Below the pieces are notes generated by a model that saw only the letters and a list, made by a program, of their open reading frames with translations, did no database searches and had not been told where the DNA came from. Source: an uncultured Alphaproteobacteria bacterium (GTDB lineage: Bacteria; Pseudomonadota; Alphaproteobacteria; HIMB59; GCA-002718135). Taken from it: DNA of 12,093 nucleotides. A program made the translations under genes and the position numbers. Positions 9,880-12,093 of the stretch are shown here, in pieces. The stretch covers positions 1-12,093 of the forward strand of contig CACNCW010000026.1 of NCBI GenBank assembly GCA_902619055.1, read 5' to 3'. The first letter of the stretch is position 1, and each line of letters starts with the position of its first letter.

Positions 9880-9983
9880 AAAACAGAAGAAGAAAAAATA
9901 TTATCACTTTAATAATCTTACTTTGTATCGTTGCATTCTTTTATTTATGGACTTTATTCAAGGCTAATATTTTTGGAGTATAA
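9876..9983 (+). CDS. 35-residue single-helix membrane protein, probable oxidase assembly micropeptide (CoxF/COA3-like)
   Basis: A short reading frame fills the gap between ctaB and ctaG exactly: its ATG overlaps the ctaB stop (ATGA) and its TAA shares a base with the ctaG ATG (TAATG). The product opens MKNRRRKNIITL, continues as one hydrophobic helix (about 9-27) with FYLWT near its end (21-25), and closes with a short tail. The basic N-terminus predicts an N-in orientation. Alphaproteobacterial cta operons often have a tiny membrane protein here, sometimes called CoxF or a cytochrome c oxidase small assembly protein. From memory, the pattern (R-rich)-NI[VI]T-x11-Y-x-[YW]-T also matches the helix of mitochondrial COA3, which stabilises newly made Cox1. 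The gene is well supported by its two tight overlaps; the role in oxidase assembly is inferred from context. Confidence 0.75.
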   Translation: MKNRRRKNIITLIILLCIVAFFYLWTLFKANIFGV

Positions 9984-10498
9984 TGACTAATACTAGAACA
10001 GCTTTAGGATTATCATTAATTGTTTTAACAATGATTACTTTAGTTGCTTTCTCTGTACCCTTATATGACTTATTTTGTCGAGTTACTGGTTATGGCGGTA
10101 AGACAAGTACATCTGAGTTCCTCTCATCATCAATTTTAGAAAGAGATATTGATCTTAAATTTAATGCTGATGTTAATGATAGTATAAATTGGACTTTTAC
10201 TGCACCAGAAAATATTAAATTTAAAGTTGGTGAAAATAAACTCGTTAATTATAAAGCTACCAATCAATCTGACGAAGAAACAATTGGAACTGCGACATTT
10301 AATGTTCTACCAGAAAAGGTTGGTCCATATTTTATTAAAACACAGTGTTTCTGTTTCGAAAAGCAGGCTTTGAAACCTGGAGAAACAATTGAAATGCCAG
10401 TTGTGTTTTATATAGACCCTTCAATTAACGAAGATCCAACAATGAATGATGTTGAAGAGATAACATTGTCATATACCTTTTTTAAATATATAGAATAA
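9983..10498 (+). CDS. ctaG: Cytochrome c oxidase copper chaperone CtaG (Cox11 family)
   Basis: CtaG/Cox11 delivers copper to the CuB site of subunit I. The 171-residue protein has one N-terminal membrane helix (about 9-28) followed by YDLFCRVTGYGG (28-39), where Cys32 is the conserved juxtamembrane cysteine. The periplasmic Ig-like domain carries the copper-binding CFCF motif (122-125) in KTQCFCFEKQALKPGE, then MPVVFYIDP (138-146). All three expected cysteines are present. It is slightly shorter than many homologues, mainly at the N-terminus. The start shares a base with the stop of the preceding micropeptide gene, and coxC begins 3 nt after its stop. This is the Cox11 type, not the unrelated Bacillus multi-helix CtaG. 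Confidence 0.96.
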   Translation: MTNTRTALGLSLIVLTMITLVAFSVPLYDLFCRVTGYGGKTSTSEFLSSSILERDIDLKFNADVNDSINWTFTAPENIKFKVGENKLVNYKATNQSDEETIGTATFNVLPEKVGPYFIKTQCFCFEKQALKPGETIEMPVVFYIDPSINEDPTMNDVEEITLSYTFFKYIE

Positions 10499-10501
10499 AC
10501 A

Positions 10502-11347
10502 ATGGTTAATAAATCAACAACAGGTCAAAAACATCCATATCACTTGGTTGATCCAAGCCCTCTTCCATTCTTATCATCAATAGCTGGTCTTGCAATGGCT
10601 GCTGGTCTTGTATTTTATATGCATTATGGAACCTCTTGGCTTTTAATTCTTGGAACTATCGGTTTGTTGACTATTATGTTCCTTTGGTGGAGAGATGTAA
10701 TTAAAGAATCAACTTTTCAAAAAGTTCACACACCTGTTGTAGAACTTGGATTAAGATATGGAATGGCACTTTTTATTGCATCAGAAGTAATGTTCTTTGT
10801 TGCTTTCTTTTGGGCTTTCTTTGATGCAAGTTTAACACCCAAATTACCTATAGAGGAATTCTCAGAAACTTTTGACAGTAATGGCGCTGTTGGAATTTGG
10901 CCACCAGAGGGTATTAAAACTTTTGATCCACTTGATGTTCCTTTTTTAAATACATTAATATTGTTAATGTCAGGTACTACTTGTACATGGGCTCACCATG
11001 CTGTTAGAGAAGGTCATAGAGATCAAGCTATTCAGGCATTATGGTGTACTGTTGGCCTCGGAATTTTCTTCTCATTTATGCAGGGTGTAGAATATTACGA
11101 GGCAGCTCATCATTATTTTAGTTTTACTGATGGAATTTATCCATCAGTATTTTATATGGCTACTGGTTTTCATGGATTCCATGTAATGGTTGGAACAGCA
11201 TTCTTAGCTGTTTGTTTGTATCGTGTTTATAAAAATCATTTTACCCCAGATAGGCATTTTGGTTTAGAAGCTGCAGCATGGTACTGGCACTTTGTTGACG
11301 TAGTTTGGCTGTTCTTGTTTGTCTGCGTTTATGTTTGGGGTGCATAA
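10502..11347 (+). CDS. coxC: Cytochrome c oxidase subunit III
   Basis: Subunit III has no metal centre; it stabilises subunit I and supports proton uptake through the D-channel. The 281-residue protein has seven predicted membrane helices. Signatures are KHPYHLVDPSPLPF (10-23), GMALFIASEVMFFVAFFWAFF (87-107) with the conserved membrane-buried Glu95, WPPEGI (133-138), TGFHGFHVMVGT (221-232), and YWHFVDVVWLFLF (261-273) at the C-terminus. Length is close to the family norm of 260-280, with a hydrophilic loop (about 109-145) between the early helices. It follows ctaG by 3 nt. The downstream surf1 frame is the same as that of coxC, with only the TAA at 11345-11347 between them. Confidence 0.97.
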   Translation: MVNKSTTGQKHPYHLVDPSPLPFLSSIAGLAMAAGLVFYMHYGTSWLLILGTIGLLTIMFLWWRDVIKESTFQKVHTPVVELGLRYGMALFIASEVMFFVAFFWAFFDASLTPKLPIEEFSETFDSNGAVGIWPPEGIKTFDPLDVPFLNTLILLMSGTTCTWAHHAVREGHRDQAIQALWCTVGLGIFFSFMQGVEYYEAAHHYFSFTDGIYPSVFYMATGFHGFHVMVGTAFLAVCLYRVYKNHFTPDRHFGLEAAAWYWHFVDVVWLFLFVCVYVWGA

Positions 11348-12037
11348 ATTAAAAACTTTCCAATAAAATTTTTTTTATTTAGTTCATTTTGTATTGCTCT
11401 GACAATATTTTTAGGAATTTGGCAATTGCAAAGACTTGAATGGAAAGAAAAAATAATAACTGAATTTAATGAACTTAAAGATCAAAAACCTCTTTCACTC
11501 TCTATGGGAAAAATGAAGTATCCAAATATTGATGAATTTACTAAGGTAATCACTTTAGGAACTGTTGACAGAAGTAAAAAAATTTTTTTCCCTGCTAAAA
11601 CAATGAATGGTATTTCTGGAGTTAGAATAGCTAGTTTATTGTCAGATAATCATGGTAATAATTATTTAATTGATGAGGGCTGGTTTGAACAAAGTAGATA
11701 TGATTATTTTAAAGACAATAATGAAATAATAAATGCTGAAATTCTAGGATATATACGATATCCAACTCAAAAAAAGATGTTTACTCCCGAGAATTCTATC
11801 TCTTCAAATGAATGGTATTATTATGATTTGGAGCAAATTCAAACTTTCTTAAATATTAAGATCAATCAAAAATTTTTCATTAAAAATATGAGCATTTATG
11901 CAGAGAATTTCTTAATACCGTCATCTCAAAATCATAATTTTTCAAATAATCATTTGCAGTATGCAATTACATGGTTTTTGATGAGTTTTTCTTTTTTGAT
12001 TATTTTTATAATTTATTTATTTAGGAAGAAAAAATGA
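11348..12037 (+). CDS. surf1: SURF1-family heme a insertion/assembly protein; start codon unusual
   Basis: SURF1 (Shy1) helps insert heme a into subunit I. Starting with codon ATT right after the coxC stop gives 229 residues in the usual two-helix layout. The N-terminal helix (about 8-26) runs into GIWQLQRLEWKEK, the family's 'GxWQxxRxxWK' signature. LIDEGWF in the periplasmic loop matches the family 'rGW' block, and HLQYAITWFLM begins the C-terminal helix before a KKK tail. No ATG, GTG or TTG lies in frame between the coxC stop and the signature. The first is a TTG at 11426, inside the signature, which would remove the first helix. A non-standard start (ATT 11348, ATA 11363 or CTG 11399) or a one-base error in the A5 run at 11351-11355 is therefore likely. 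The function is clear; the start is not. Confidence 0.85.
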   Translation: MKNFPIKFFLFSSFCIALTIFLGIWQLQRLEWKEKIITEFNELKDQKPLSLSMGKMKYPNIDEFTKVITLGTVDRSKKIFFPAKTMNGISGVRIASLLSDNHGNNYLIDEGWFEQSRYDYFKDNNEIINAEILGYIRYPTQKKMFTPENSISSNEWYYYDLEQIQTFLNIKINQKFFIKNMSIYAENFLIPSSQNHNFSNNHLQYAITWFLMSFSFLIIFIIYLFRKKK

Positions 12038-12093
12038 AAACATATTTAAAACTTAAAGAGATCTTTCATGAAGCTTCACTTGCATCAGATATT
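12034..12093 (+). CDS. Start of a downstream gene, possibly an M32 (Taq-type) carboxypeptidase
   Basis: Twenty codons from an ATG that overlaps the surf1 stop as ATGA: MKTYLKLKEIFHEASLASDI, running off the right edge. The pattern of an amphipathic opening helix with 'L..IFHEAS..SDI' resembles the N-terminus of M32 metallocarboxypeptidases, which usually continue into a '.LHWD' motif. That part lies outside the window, so this is a tentative reading. It does not look like the start of ThrC, the usual alphaproteobacterial neighbour of surf1. The overlap suggests co-transcription with the oxidase genes. Confidence 0.5.
   Translation, partial: MKTYLKLKEIFHEASLASDI

Noticed and set aside
11331..11366. 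Programmed -1 frameshift joining the ATG at 11331 to the surf1 frame
   Set aside because: The local sequence (a-tta-aaa-c) does not form a proper X-XXY-YYZ slippery heptamer and no downstream structure is evident; a one-base error or a rare start is simpler.
11426..12037. surf1 starting at the TTG at 11426
   Set aside because: This start falls inside the conserved GIWQLQRLEWK signature and removes a good in-frame membrane helix encoded just upstream, so it is unlikely to be the full protein.

Overview
The window is AT-rich (about 30% GC by eye), tightly packed and built from overlapping genes. Gene content and order point to an alphaproteobacterium with a streamlined genome, most like the marine SAR11/Pelagibacterales or HIMB59-type lineages. 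This is inferred from gene order, low GC and protein motifs, not from a marker gene. There are thirteen CDS features, of which the first (cut by the left edge) and the last (cut by the right edge) are partial.

Left half, minus strand (1-5678): one six-gene run read from right to left: ubiA, an msbA-like ABC exporter, a DUF374-type acyltransferase, waaA (Kdo transferase), lpxK (lipid A 4'-kinase) and the start of an lpxL-type lipid A acyltransferase. Every junction is an overlap or a 1-nt gap, so it is probably a single transcript. It combines the quinone prenylation step with late lipid A/Kdo assembly and lipid A flipping.

Centre (5679-6543): a 35-nt divergent spacer separates ubiA from rsmE, a 16S rRNA methyltransferase on the plus strand. 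After rsmE comes a 98-nt spacer, the longest non-coding stretch here. It carries a tandem repeat and an inverted repeat just ahead of the cytochrome oxidase genes.

Right half, plus strand (6544-12093): an aa3-type cytochrome c oxidase operon: coxB, coxA, ctaB (heme O synthase), a 35-codon membrane micropeptide, ctaG (Cox11 copper chaperone), coxC and surf1. The first codons of another gene, possibly an M32 carboxypeptidase, follow. Together these supply the three core subunits, heme farnesylation, CuB delivery and heme a insertion. The heme O to heme A step (ctaA) and CuA chaperones are not in the window.

No mobile element, CRISPR array, RNA gene or defence system was seen. The points most worth a second look are the micropeptide between ctaB and ctaG, which resembles the mitochondrial assembly factor COA3, and surf1, which has no ATG/GTG/TTG start upstream of its conserved N-terminal membrane helix.
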